NCBI GenBank assembly: GCA_025526915.1
Contig: JAHLKH010000046.1
Span: forward strand, 62,001-126,000
Source of the DNA: Entophlyctis helioformis
Taxonomy: Eukaryota; Chytridiomycota; Chytridiomycetes; Chytridiales; Chytriomycetaceae
Direction of reading: 5' to 3'
Length of the DNA stretch: 64,000 bases
Shown: positions 1-9,228 of the stretch, in pieces
How the letters are laid out: each line of letters begins with the position of its first letter
How positions within the stretch are numbered: the stretch's first letter is position 1
Made by a program: the position numbers and the translations under genes
Notes under the pieces: generated by a model
Told to the model about the DNA's origin: nothing
The model's input: the letters and a program-made list of their open reading frames with translations, nothing else
Databases searched by the model: none

Positions 1-752
1 CGAGATGTTGCCGCAGACGTATGCCGCAAACTTGTCGAGACCGAGTTCGGCCTTGCCCAGCTGCGGAAACATCTTGAAGCACCGCACAATCTCGTCGGGG
101 TTGTTGGCCTGCACAGCCGCATCAAACTCGTCCATGAGCAGGTTGGTCAAGGTCGCCTGCGCATGGCGGAGCGACTTGACCGGCGACGGACCCATCAGGC
201 CAAGCGGATCGTCCACGCCGGGACTCGTGCTGCCGTCCGTGGCGGATATGCCCATGAAGCCGGGATCTTGGTCGTCTGCCATGACCATGGTGTGCACAAA
301 GATCTCTTCGACAGGCTCGACATTGAAGCGCAGGAACCGTGCGATAAAGTCTGCGCCAGTCTCGATGTCGCTGCGTGCAATGGCTCGCTGCGCACCAAAC
401 GCGCACGCCTGTCGTGTTGCAGGGGTGGGCTGTGAGCGCAGACGGCATGGCAAGTGCACGGGCGTGATGGTGTGCATGCCAACGGACCTTTAGTTCCTGG
501 ACGTCGTCGAGCAGCTGCAGCGTGGTCTTGACACGCGACTGCCGTTGTGTGCCGTTGTGTGCCGTTGTGTGCCGTTGAGGGATGCGCCAGTCAGTCCAAG
601 CACCGCAGGCACAGGCAGGCATAGGCACACACACACGCAGACATACGCACCTGCTCCAGATCCAGCTGGCGCACCTTGCCGCTGATGCCCTGCGCCACGC
701 TCCACGTCTTCTCAATGACCGTCAGCAGGCCGTCTGCGTCTGTGCGCAGCAT
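1..752 (-). CDS. COG4: COG4, conserved oligomeric Golgi complex subunit 4 (left copy, 3' part outside window)
   Basis: COG4 is a subunit of the COG tethering complex for retrograde intra-Golgi vesicle traffic. Three exons are readable: 752-651, 538-488 and 408-1, with phases that join exactly; the last stays open to the window edge. Family-like stretches are ISGKVRQLDLEQ, VKTTLQLLDDVQEL, DIETGADFIARFLRF and TNLLMDEFDAAV...FKMFPQLGKAELGLDKFAAYVCGN. The start ATG at 752 is the first in frame and gives a shorter N-terminus than animal COG4, so an upstream exon is possible. This copy has no frame break in the window, unlike its inverted duplicate at 53.7 kb, so it is probably the functional one. 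The family call rests on remembered resemblance. Confidence 0.8.
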
Positions 753-1197
753 CTTCCAACGCGATGAGCGACAGCTGGTCTGGCTGGTCTGGCTGGTCTG
801 GCTGGTCTGGCTGCGGGCATCGCGTTGCCAAAGTCGCGCAAAGTCAATCTCAAAGTTGAGCAATCCAAGTCTTCATTTCACATGGTCATGGTCACACCAA
901 GGAACATCAGGAGTCTGGCTCGCAGGGCCGTTATTTGCCAACCGCGTTGGCTGACAGAGAGATTCTCATCAACAATATCATAAAACTGCACAAGGCGGTA
1001 CAACTGACGCAGTTTAAGGTCCTGCAAAGCCGACTGGGATGCCGGAAACTCGAACCCGACATTTGCTGGCCCAGGCAGAAGGCCGGCCTGGATGTCGTCG
1101 CGTCCTGGCAGGATGTTCCGGCCGCCACGCCCCATTGGAATGACCCTGCGAGGGTCTGGAGTGAAACCTTGGCGCATCTTGACAAGTGGTAGGATCA
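1..1197. repeat. Inverted segmental duplication, left arm
   Basis: This segment is the reverse complement of about 53281-54479 with scattered substitutions and small indels. It carries the 3' end of the unrecognised family gene and the 5' exons of COG4, including the four-fold 9-bp TCTGGCTGG repeat (777-815) and the imperfect GTGCCGTTGT repeats (542-575). The arms are about 52 kb apart and head away from each other. Similarity falls sharply beyond about 1185-1200, where only distant homology to the family gene continues. The left limit lies outside the window. Confidence 0.9.
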
Positions 1198-2096
1198 GCT
1201 GATCCGCCGGTTGGTCTGCCTCGTGTCCATGTTGAGGACACGGCGATCAAGTGCTCTCTGCAAGCCATTGATATGGCCTGCTGAGCAGCTTGCCCAGAAA
1301 CGGCGTGCTTCAGAAAGGCGGCTGCTATAAATGCATTGCAGGACGTGAGCACTTCTCACGCTTCACACTCACTGGTGATCTCACCAAAAACATCGGGCTT
1401 GGGAGCAGCTGCTCTATGCCTGCAGGTGTCCTGCCTCCATGGCATGCATCTGCGCCTGCAGATGTGCCTGGATGGCAGCCATCTGCTGCAGGATGTGCTG
1501 CTGAAGAAGGCGAACGTCAGCCTTCAGCTGAAGCTCTTCTCGATAGAAGTGCTGAAAGAGCGGCTCTGGCCCACCCGCAGCGTCTGCGTTGCCTTCTACT
1601 GCTGCCGCATGCTGCAGACTGGCGGTTGCGTAGTCCAAATGCAGCGCGTCGAAGTGCACTGATTGCATGCGAGTGTGAGTGGCACAGTGCATCTGTTGCC
1701 ACGCAGCCAAGCAATCCACTCACTGCGAGGATGGTCTGCACATGGGAACAGGACGCGGCGCAAGCGTGTGTGATCAGAATGGACGCCAGCAGAGCGCCAG
1801 CCAAGCGCTGCAGGTGAGATGCAGGTGAGATGCAAGTGCGGTCTTACCGGCGACGTCGCGTGCATGGCCACGACACCGCCTTGCGGTTGCCGTCGTTGGG
1901 GGCTGTGAGACACGGCGGGTGGTGTGAGACACTGGGTGTGAGACAGATTGCAGAGTGCGCTCGTTGCCCAGCAACAGTGGCAGCAGGCAGCAGGCAACAG
2001 ACACGGCAAGCGAGCACCGTGACGATCGGCACATGCAGGACATGGCCGCTACAGCAGGATGTGCTTACCAGCATTGCCTTGGTCGTTGTTGTCCAT
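878..2096 (-). pseudogene. Decayed member of an unrecognised coiled-coil gene family (paralog of 51708-53604)
   Basis: Function unknown. Parts align by eye with the intact gene at 51.7-53.6 kb: a first exon reading MDNNDQGNA (2096-2069) before a GTAAGC donor, a short second exon (1902-1848), a body starting MQSVHFDALHLDY and containing EGNAD..GPEPL plus Gln/Leu-rich coiled coil (about 1670-1414), and a C-terminus (1180-878) differing from the intact copy at only a few residues (RDDIQAGLLPG versus RDNIPAGVLPG). The body hits a stop near 1414, and the frame is lost again near 1200, just before the nearly identical part. The second exon phase does not fit the body. The 5' half is clearly diverged and the 3' end nearly identical, a mosaic. 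Confidence 0.65.
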
Positions 2097-2231
2097 GTTG
2101 TCGTTGTCGCCGTCGTCCGGTCGTTGATGTTCACAGATTGAGTTGCAAGCGCAAAGAAAAACCTCCGAAATCCCGCTTTCTGCTTCACGGCAATCCATCC
2201 ATCCAACTGCATCCATTCAACCGCATCCACA

Positions 2232-3181
2232 ATGGGCAAGTCTCGCAAGCCAAAGGACACTGCCCGCGAGCCCAACGACAAGGACCAGGGCACGGCCTCG
2301 CAGGGATTCCCGCGAAAGTACAGAGAGACGCTGCGTCTGGTGCAGCGCATGGACGCCAAGATGGCCAAGAAGCGGGCCGACAGCGCCGACGCAAAGGCGG
2401 CTGCCGAGCGGCTGGCTGCCAAGAACACCCGCCGCAAGCAGAGCCGTGCAGGCGGCAAGCCCGGCTCGGCTGCTCCTGGTGCTGCTCCTGCTGCACCACC
2501 GCCGTCGCAGGCCAAAGCGCAGAGCGGCCTCCAAAAGGCCAAGGCGCTGCTGTTTGAGATCGACAGCGCCGACAAGCGGCTGCGCGAGGAGCTCAACCGC
2601 ACGGCCAAGGTCGCCACAAACAAGTTCCAGAAGCGCAAGCAGTGGATGCAGGAGCGCAAGACCAAGGCCAAGGCCGCCAAGGCCGCGTCCAAGAGCGGCA
2701 ACGACTCGGACGAGGGCGACGTTGAGAGGCGCCTCAAGGACCACGTCAAGTTTGGCCAGGTCGTCCAGGAGCCGCCCAAGATCACTGCGCAGCCCAAGAA
2801 CCGCAAAGAGTTTGTTCCCGGTGCCAAGCGGCCGTCAAAGGCTGCGACGGCTGCTGCTGCTGCTGCTGCGATCCTGGCTGCTGCCAAGGGTCCGTCCACG
2901 GCCGACTCGGACTCGGATCCGGACCCCAACAGCAGCAACAGACACAAGGCGGCGGCTGCACGAGCAGATGCTGCCGAGCTGGATCTGGACGCGACTGGCG
3001 AGCATGCCAAGGTTGGACGCAACGCAAGCTCAAGAGCATGCCGCGTGCCGAGCAGATTGCGCTGCTCCGCGACCGCGAGGCCGCCATTGCCATGTACCGC
3101 CAGAAGAAGGCCGTCTCGGACTCGCTGCGTGGGCCAATGACGGCCTTTGACGACGACCGCATAGACGTGGACTCGTTCTAG
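2232..3181 (+). CDS. Lysine-rich CCDC137-like protein (one frame break)
   Basis: Probable nucleolar/chromatin coiled-coil protein of the CCDC137 type. The protein starts MGKSRKPKD, is rich in Lys, Arg, Ala and Glu, and carries the stretch NKFQKRKQWMQERK followed by HVKFGQVVQEPPKITAQPK, which resembles the conserved C-terminal block of CCDC137 as I remember it. The first frame runs to about 3010. The expected C-terminus (LKSMPRAEQIALLRDREAAI, ending DDDRIDVDSF at 3181) lies in another frame, so one small indel around 3005-3020 separates the parts; no intron fits. The family call is tentative; the coding status is well supported by composition. Confidence 0.55.
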
Positions 3182-3396
3182 ATGCTCAAGGCTTTGGCTC
3201 GCGGCTGGTGGATCTGGCTTTTCATTTCCCATGTCGTATTTGCATGCCTCTTTCTCCCTCTTTCTTGTTGTACACCTTCCGTCCGCTTCTCTCTTAGAGT
3301 CAATGTAATGTTATGCGTTTGCTATTGCATCCCATACATCTCATCTCGTTGCATCTCGTTGCATCCCGCCGCACTTGCAACCACTCGGCTGGCTCG

Positions 3397-5173
3397 TCAC
3401 ATGCGCACTCGCTTCTTCTTGCGCTCAGCCTCAGCCTGTGCCGCAAAGAACGCATCAATGTCGGCCTTGGTGACCACCTTGCCTGTCTCTGCCAGTCGCA
3501 GCAATCGCAGTGTGAGCCGCTGTCAGCAACCACCAGCAGGCAAGGCTTGCATCGCACAGTCTGGATGTACCTCCAAACGTGCGCAGGAACCCCATGAGCC
3601 TGTCCTTGAGCCTGTTGTACGCGTGCACGCCTGCAAGCCAGCCAATGGTCGTCAGCAAGCCAGGCTCCGCAATGCACCATGCTCACAAGGCAGTCTTGCC
3701 ATTGATGGCCTGCACACGGTCGACACGGTCCAGCTGCTTCATGCCTGCATCTAGCAACGAGTCGCCTGCATATAGCACGGCAGTCAGTCCATGCTGCGTG
3801 CCGTTGATACACAGGCTCAGACGACCGACCTGCGCTCTCGTCCTTGGGCGGCTCGTACACCTTCATCTTGTTCACCAAATACTCAATGCCACTCTTGCTG
3901 TACATTGCGAGGCACGTGTCGCACCGGCACAGATGCGACCGCCAGTCCTCTCGGCAAAACAGGAACCGCGGAGTGGCATCCGCCTTGGCTGTGGAGCCCG
4001 AAGCAGATGCCAACGGACAGACTGGCGCTGGATCGGCCGTTTCCACATCCAGTGCGCGCTTTCCATTGGCATTGACTGCGGCTGCTGCGTCGGTCGCGTT
4101 CGTGTCGCGTCGGACAAACATGCCCAGAGTGCCGTCTGGGTCGTACTGCGCCAGAAACGGATACTCTGTCACGCACGCCTTGCAGACAAACTCGTCAAAC
4201 TCGTCTTCGTCTGGCAACTGTCCAACGGCCATGCCAGTGTCAGCATCGATGGAAGGGCAGTATGCAAGGCGGATGATCATGCAGAGTGGATGGCGCAGAG
4301 TGGATGCGAGCCACGCACGTCGGGGATGCACCGGTCATGCAGCCAATCCTGGCACATGACACACTGGAACATGGTCGACGTCTCCGAGTCTGGATCGTAC
4401 ACTTGGTTGCAGACACAAAAGATGCCGTCAAAGTTGTGGTTGTACTCGTTCTCTGCGTTGGTCTGGTCGGCCTTGGTCCTGGCGCTGTCCAGCTCGCATC
4501 TGTGGGATGCGTTGCGCAGCGTGCCGCAGTCGCATCTGTCGCAGTGCACTTGCTGGGTGAGCTGAGCTGAGCAAGTGCAAGTGCAAGTGGCGAGCGACGC
4601 ACCGAAAGTGTCTGCGCTCAAACAGCTCGACGGCATCGTGCGTGGTGTGGCACTGGCGGCAGGGGGCGAGCGTGCGTGCGTGCGTGCGGGTCAGTGCTGC
4701 TGTGCACACGCAGGACGGCACAGCGCATGCTGCAACTCACCGAGACGCTGGCGGCGGCAGGACACGGCGCAAGGCACGATGCATGGCAGGCACGCAGACG
4801 GTCAATGTCCGGCAGGTCTGGACATACAGACAGGCAGCTGCGCACTCACAAGCAGCTGTAGCAGACGCCGACGGGCCGGCCGGCTGCCAGCGAGCACGTG
4901 CGGCACGAGTACACCCGCTGCACCACGTACCCTGCCAGGCATCCACACGGGCCGTGTCAGCAGCCAGACAGGCACGCAGACAGATACGCAGATACACACG
5001 CAGACAGGCACGCAAGCCAACCGACCCTGGCTGAACGAGCACACGGAAAAGTCGTCGGGCAGAGCCTCGGCGGCCGCTGCCTCCAGCTGCGTCTGCCGCG
5101 CCAGGAACTCGACGGCCGTCAGCGTCTCGGTGCCTGCGTCTGCATGAGCGTCTGCATTGGCCTTCTTGGCCAT
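3397..5173 (-). CDS. UBR7: UBR7-type E3 ubiquitin ligase (UBR box plus PHD finger), nine exons
   Basis: UBR7 proteins join a UBR box (N-degron-type zinc fold) to a PHD finger and act as E3 ligases, with histone H2B reported as a substrate in animals. Exons: 5173-5026, 4931-4850, 4741-4747, 4652-4603, 4535-4319, 4217-3830, 3765-3700, 3630-3571, 3488-3397. All phases join and give 369 aa without a stop. The UBR box runs VYSCRTCSL...GVCYSCFVSCHTTHDAVELF...FRCDCGT; the PHD region is FCVCNQVYDP...FQCVMCQDWLHDRCIP; then FVCKACVTEYPFL, LFCREDWRSHLCRCDTC and a C-terminal DIDAFF helix, the usual UBR7 order. The 7-nt third exon supplies the spacing between CYSC and CHTTH. Intron 7 starts with GC. No frame damage. 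Confidence 0.9.
4741..4747 (-). other. 7-nt micro-exon of UBR7
   Basis: Seven bases reading CGTCTCG on the minus strand lie between a CCGCCAG acceptor and a GTGAGT donor. The preceding exon ends in phase 2 and the next begins in phase 0. Adding exactly 7 nt restores the frame and yields CYSCFVSCHTTH, which has the Cys-x2-Cys-x3-Cys-His spacing of UBR7 (animal form: CLACSYECHGSH). Without it the frame is lost and the zinc-binding spacing is wrong. Confidence 0.75.
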
Positions 5174-6002
5174 GGCTCGCGAATGCCCAGTGCGTTGGCG
5201 GCTGTTGGCGGCTGTTGGTGGCTGTTGGTCAAGGCTTGAGATGGGCGATCGTGCCAGCAAGGGCATGCACTTGCAGGCATCGAACACGGGCTCGCAGGCA
5301 TGGAACACGAGCCACAAGTGCACTCAATGGCACAGCCAGATGCTCTTTGCTTGCCAAGCCATGCGATGCCAAGTGGGCCAGCTGAAGACAACTGCGACTG
5401 CAACAGCCGACAGTACACGAGCAGCCACTGGCAGACTGCACACACGCTCTCTCTTGGCCTGTGAATCCATCGCACGCATCCATTCGTTGATCGCCATGTG
5501 GGAATGGTCTGCCTGCAGAACTCGAAGCACTCGGCAATGCTGTGGCGTGCAGCCGTGGCGTCTGCGAGTGCAGCAAGATGCAGACACCGACCAGCCAGCC
5601 AGCCGCACAGACCAAAGAATCCATCGTCACAAAGAGCCTGGGACAGTGCAACGTTGACATATGAGGAGCCGGCGTCCAGCACAATGAGGCTGCTGCACCT
5701 TGTCTGGTTCAGCCATCGATCCGTGCCGTCAAGACAGACTGGCCTGCCACACGGCTCACATGCTCTGCAGACACAATGTGCCACATCGACAAAGCACTTC
5801 CCGACAGGTCTGTGGCAGTTGCAGCAGGCGTGCCTTCAGGCTACCACAGCTGTCAAACTGGAGTGGCTTATCGTTGCGCGCATTGCTTGATGATTTGTGT
5901 AATCCGCGTCACAGACGCGACCAAAACACAGAAGCTGGACCATGCTTTATCAATGCGACGCCTTTCCGCTACAACAAACACTCGACTGCCCGCGCACGAC
6001 CG
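5174..6002. other. Intergenic region without a convincing gene
   Basis: Upstream of UBR7 and of the helicase relic. It contains short direct repeats of GGCTGTTGG (5201-5230) and a near-repeat of AACACGAGC/AACACGGGC (5282-5310). ORFs on both strands are open but have no recognisable composition or domain. A 5' exon of the helicase or an eroded Helitron Rep domain could be hidden here; I could not see one. Confidence 0.5.
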
Positions 6003-7565
6003 ATGAGCGACTCACTGGTAGCCCAATTCAACCAGCTTGAACTGAGGAGCGAGGCAACTCGGCCATCACCTGCGATGTTGCAGCGTCCGAACGGCGACAG
6101 TCCGCCTGCTCGCATTGTGTCTCGCATCGCCAACACCAACGCCAACGCCAACACCAATGTCAACACCAACAGCACTGTGAATGTACTGCATCGGTCGCAG
6201 CAAGCGATTGTGGATGAGGTGATGAACGCCGTGGCTCAGTCCAGACCCTTTGCGGCCTTTATCGACGGTCCAGCAGGCTCCGGCAAGACCTTCACTCTCA
6301 ACGCCATCCTTTCGCAAGCCGCTCGTTATGGCCACGTAGCAGTTGCCGTCGCGATGACCGGCACAGCGGCCAGCCTTCTGAGAGGCGGCACGACGTTCCA
6401 TTCGCGCTTCAATGTGCCTTTGAGCGAGCCCAGAAGGTCAGGCGAAGAAGCTATCAAAACCAACGCGTTCAGTCTTCGCAATGCTAGCAACCAGTCCTTG
6501 GACCTCATTAGCAAGGCAAAAGTCATCGTGATCGACCAGGCGTCCATGTTCAGTTCCAGCTTCATGTACACCTGCATTTCGAGCTCGTTAATCTCACCGG
6601 AAAGAACGTCTTGTTTGGCGGCAAGGTGTGTGTGTGTGTGATTCCATTTACCTGCCATGACCAAACCATTCGTCTGACAGTGTCTCCATGTGCAGGCTGT
6701 CGTCATGGCAGGCGATTTCCGCCAGATACTGCCGATTGTTCCGTGGGGTTCTGACGAGGACACTTTTGTGGCTACCATCAGCACTTCGCAGCTCTTTCCC
6801 AAGCTTGTCCACTTTCGTCTTGAGGGCAGCCGTCGCATCAGCGAGGACGACGAGGTTGGCCGCGACTACGCCGAGTGGCTGACTTGCCTCGGGAATGGAC
6901 TGAGCAACTGCGACATCGATTACGACTTTCCACTGCCAGCACATCTGTGCATCGAGCCACCATCGAAGGGCTCGTCGACTTTGTGTTCCCCGACTTCAAC
7001 TACCATGCTGCCGAAGACGGATGGATGAATGGCCGCGTCATTCTGACGTCGACGAAAAAGGTTGCCGAACTGATCAACAGCATCATGTACTGCATTCTCC
7101 TTGAAGTACCTCTTGAAGAAGTTGCAGCGGCACCGCGTTTCTTGACCATGAAGGCAGGCATGCCGCTCATCCTGACGCAAAATGTCAGCGATCGATTCAT
7201 GCCGTGCAAAGGCACTCGCCTGATCGTCAAGAGCGTCTCCAGCAGCACGCACTTTGTGGCGGAGATCGAAAACACGGGCGAGTGGTCCACATTGACATCG
7301 GAGGTCAAACACCCTGTGGCGTTGCAGGCTGCAGTAATCGGATGATCTCGTTATACAATCTCCCGTTCAAGCTCGGCTTTGCCATGACGGTCCACGAGTC
7401 ACAGGGTCTGCAGCTCAAGTGTGTCGGTGTTGATCTGCAGAGCAGATTCTTTGATCACGGCATGCTGTACACGGCGCCTCGCGCGTCTCGCATCCCAGCA
7501 ACATCCGCTTTGCGACTCCCAAGACGACCACCACCAACTTTGTTTTCACCACTGTCCTCGTGTGA
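6003..7565 (+). pseudogene. Decayed PIF1-family helicase, Helitron type
   Basis: PIF1-like 5'-3' DNA helicases of this type are the helicase half of Helitron transposases or derived stand-alone genes. Visible in order: AIVDEVMNAV, Walker A GPAGSGKT, TGTAASLLRGGTTFHSRF, the Walker B region VIVIDQASM (Gln where Glu is expected), FGGK then AVVMAGDFRQILPIV after an intron at about 6626-6694, LVDFVFPDFN, MKAGMPLILTQN, KGTRLIV, PFKLGFAMTVHESQGLQL and HPSNIRFATPK. At least four single-base frame breaks separate these (near 6570, 6960, 7330 and 7475). With the lost glutamate this looks like a dead element rather than a working helicase. No HUH Rep domain or Helitron ends were identified. Confidence 0.75.
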
Positions 7566-8093
7566 TCCATGGCCGCACGGCCACGCCCCATCTCGCTCGG
7601 CCTCCCTTTTATCGCTCGCTTTCTGACTTGCTTCGCTCGCTTTCGCAGCCCTCTGAATGAATCCGCACGTTTGTGCCGTCCGCATCGTTGTGTGTGTGCA
7701 GCCATCGATCCAGCCATCCAGCCAGCCATCCAGCCAGCCGAGTGCTACCATCATCCACGTCATTGGGGTCGGTATGCGCCGCGACTTTGCAGCGGCTTTC
7801 CGCCCTCACGCGCATACACAACGTCGAACCAGTCACGATGAGCGACAACGAGCAGCCGACGCAGACGGCGCCAGGCGGCCGCTGCAAGCCACAACACGAC
7901 TTGCGTCATCCAAATGTCGCGAGCCGAGACGAGATCAGTGTTTGGCCGAGTTGGTCTCGAAACCAACAACCATGCCAGAACACGGTCAGGAACCGTCGCG
8001 TCCACGACCCAGGATTGGTGTGGCAGCTGTCTCTGGACAGGCGTCACCGGCCTCCTTTCTTCGTCGCGCACGCAAGTCGGTGCAGCAGCCCAC
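7566..8093 (+). other. Region upstream of RP2
   Basis: It holds CAGCCATC tandem repeats (7710-7740) and a short open stretch starting MSDNEQPTQTAPGG at 7838 that could be an alternative first exon of the RP2-type gene. No splice path joining it to the cofactor-C domain was convincing. Confidence 0.35.
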
Positions 8094-9162
8094 ATGCCCG
8101 GCACAGCACAGCACAACACAGCAGCCGCAACAAAGCCGTTGGATGCGTCGGACATATCGACGACTTCAACACAGCCATCGGCGCTCAAGACCATGTCAAC
8201 AAACGCATCATTGCTCGCAGCGCCTTCATCGTCGAGCTCGTCTTCGGCAACGAGCGTGTCGCTCGCGTCAAGCAAGCAGCCATCCCAGCCGCCACCCGCA
8301 AAGAAGCGATACGACCCGGCCGAGTTCACGTTCTCGCGGGTCGTTGGCGGCGAGCGCGTCAAGATGCCTGGCTCCATCCCGCCCGGCATGCCGTTTGCCA
8401 TCGAGGACTGTAAAGCAAGTCGTGCCACGGTACATTTTCAACGCGTATGGGCTAACACGACTGCTTGCTCGCGTGCTTAGGACGCCAGCCTGTTTGTGTT
8501 GGACGCATCGGCACAAACAACGGTCGATGCTTGCGAGAACAGTGTGCTCGTCATCGGCCCATGTGAGGGCCCAGTGTTTATCCGCGACTGTTCCAACTGT
8601 ACGGTCGTGTGTGCAGCACACCAGCTACGGTATGTGTCGCGCGTTGATGCCCCATGGACACGACACTCATCAAATCGGCGTCAGGTTACGCGGATGCAAG
8701 GATATGCGGATAAGCTTGTATGTAGCCACACAACCCATCATCGAGACGTCCACCAATGTGTCGTTTGCGTGCTACGAGTACACATACCCTGCCTTGCAAG
8801 GTACCGTGCTTCTACTCTCATTCTCCGCGCGTCATCTGGCGATCCACACTGACACAGATCGAGTGCATAGACCAGTTCAAGGCAGCCAAGCTCGACCCAT
8901 CAAAGAACGTCTGGTGGCAGGTGTACGATTTCAATGACTCGACGGGCGCCAACTGGCATCTCGCCGACAGCCAAGTACGCCCTCTATCCATCCATCCTCT
9001 CTATCTCTTTCTCCCAGAGACACGCTCAAACTAACGCTGATCGCGTCTTGTTCACCAGACAGACTGGCCCACGCGCACGCCGCAGTCGACAGAGACCGGC
9101 GCATCCGCGTCAGCCAGTACGTCGGTCGTGCCGCACACAAGCCCATCTCCACACCACCATGA
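8094..9162 (+). CDS. RP2-type protein with C-CAP/cofactor-C domain
   Basis: RP2 is a GTPase-activating protein for ARL3 in cilia and resembles tubulin cofactor C. Exons: 8094-8414, 8481-8629, 8685-8800, 8871-8974 and a last exon from about 9059. The C-CAP beta-helix is clear: FTFSRVVGGERVKMPGSI, FAIEDCK|DASLFVLDAS, TVDACENSVLVIGPCEGPVF, IRDCSNCTVVCAAHQLR|LRGCKDM, LYVATQPIIETSTNV and YPALQ|DQFKAAKLDPSKN, ending VYDFNDSTGANW. The Arg in CAAHQLRLRG corresponds to the catalytic region of RP2 (CQQFRVRDC). The human C-terminal NDK-like domain is absent. The Ser/Ala-rich N-terminus lacks the myristoylated MGCFFSK of animal RP2. The first intron is GC-AG. The exact stop is unresolved: phase 0 at 8974 does not reach the TGA at 9160 just before AATAAA. 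Confidence 0.8.
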
Positions 9163-9175
9163 CTGCCCACAACAG

Positions 9176-9188
9176 AATAAAGTTTATT
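9176..9188. terminator. Bidirectional poly(A) signal between convergent genes
   Basis: The 13-mer AATAAAGTTTATT holds AATAAA on the plus strand (9176-9181) and AATAAA on the minus strand (9183-9188). It lies about 15 nt after the likely RP2 stop and about 40 nt past the minus-strand gene's stop at 9229, so the two convergent genes appear to share one short processing region. Confidence 0.6.
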
Positions 9189-9228
9189 GCACACCCACCG
9201 CGAGCCAGACGCGAGCCAGACCCGGCTA

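Noticed and set aside
3397..5173. UBR7 as a pseudogene because of in-frame stops
   Set aside because: Splicing with the 7-nt exon and the GC-AG intron gives one open 369-aa frame with all zinc ligands.
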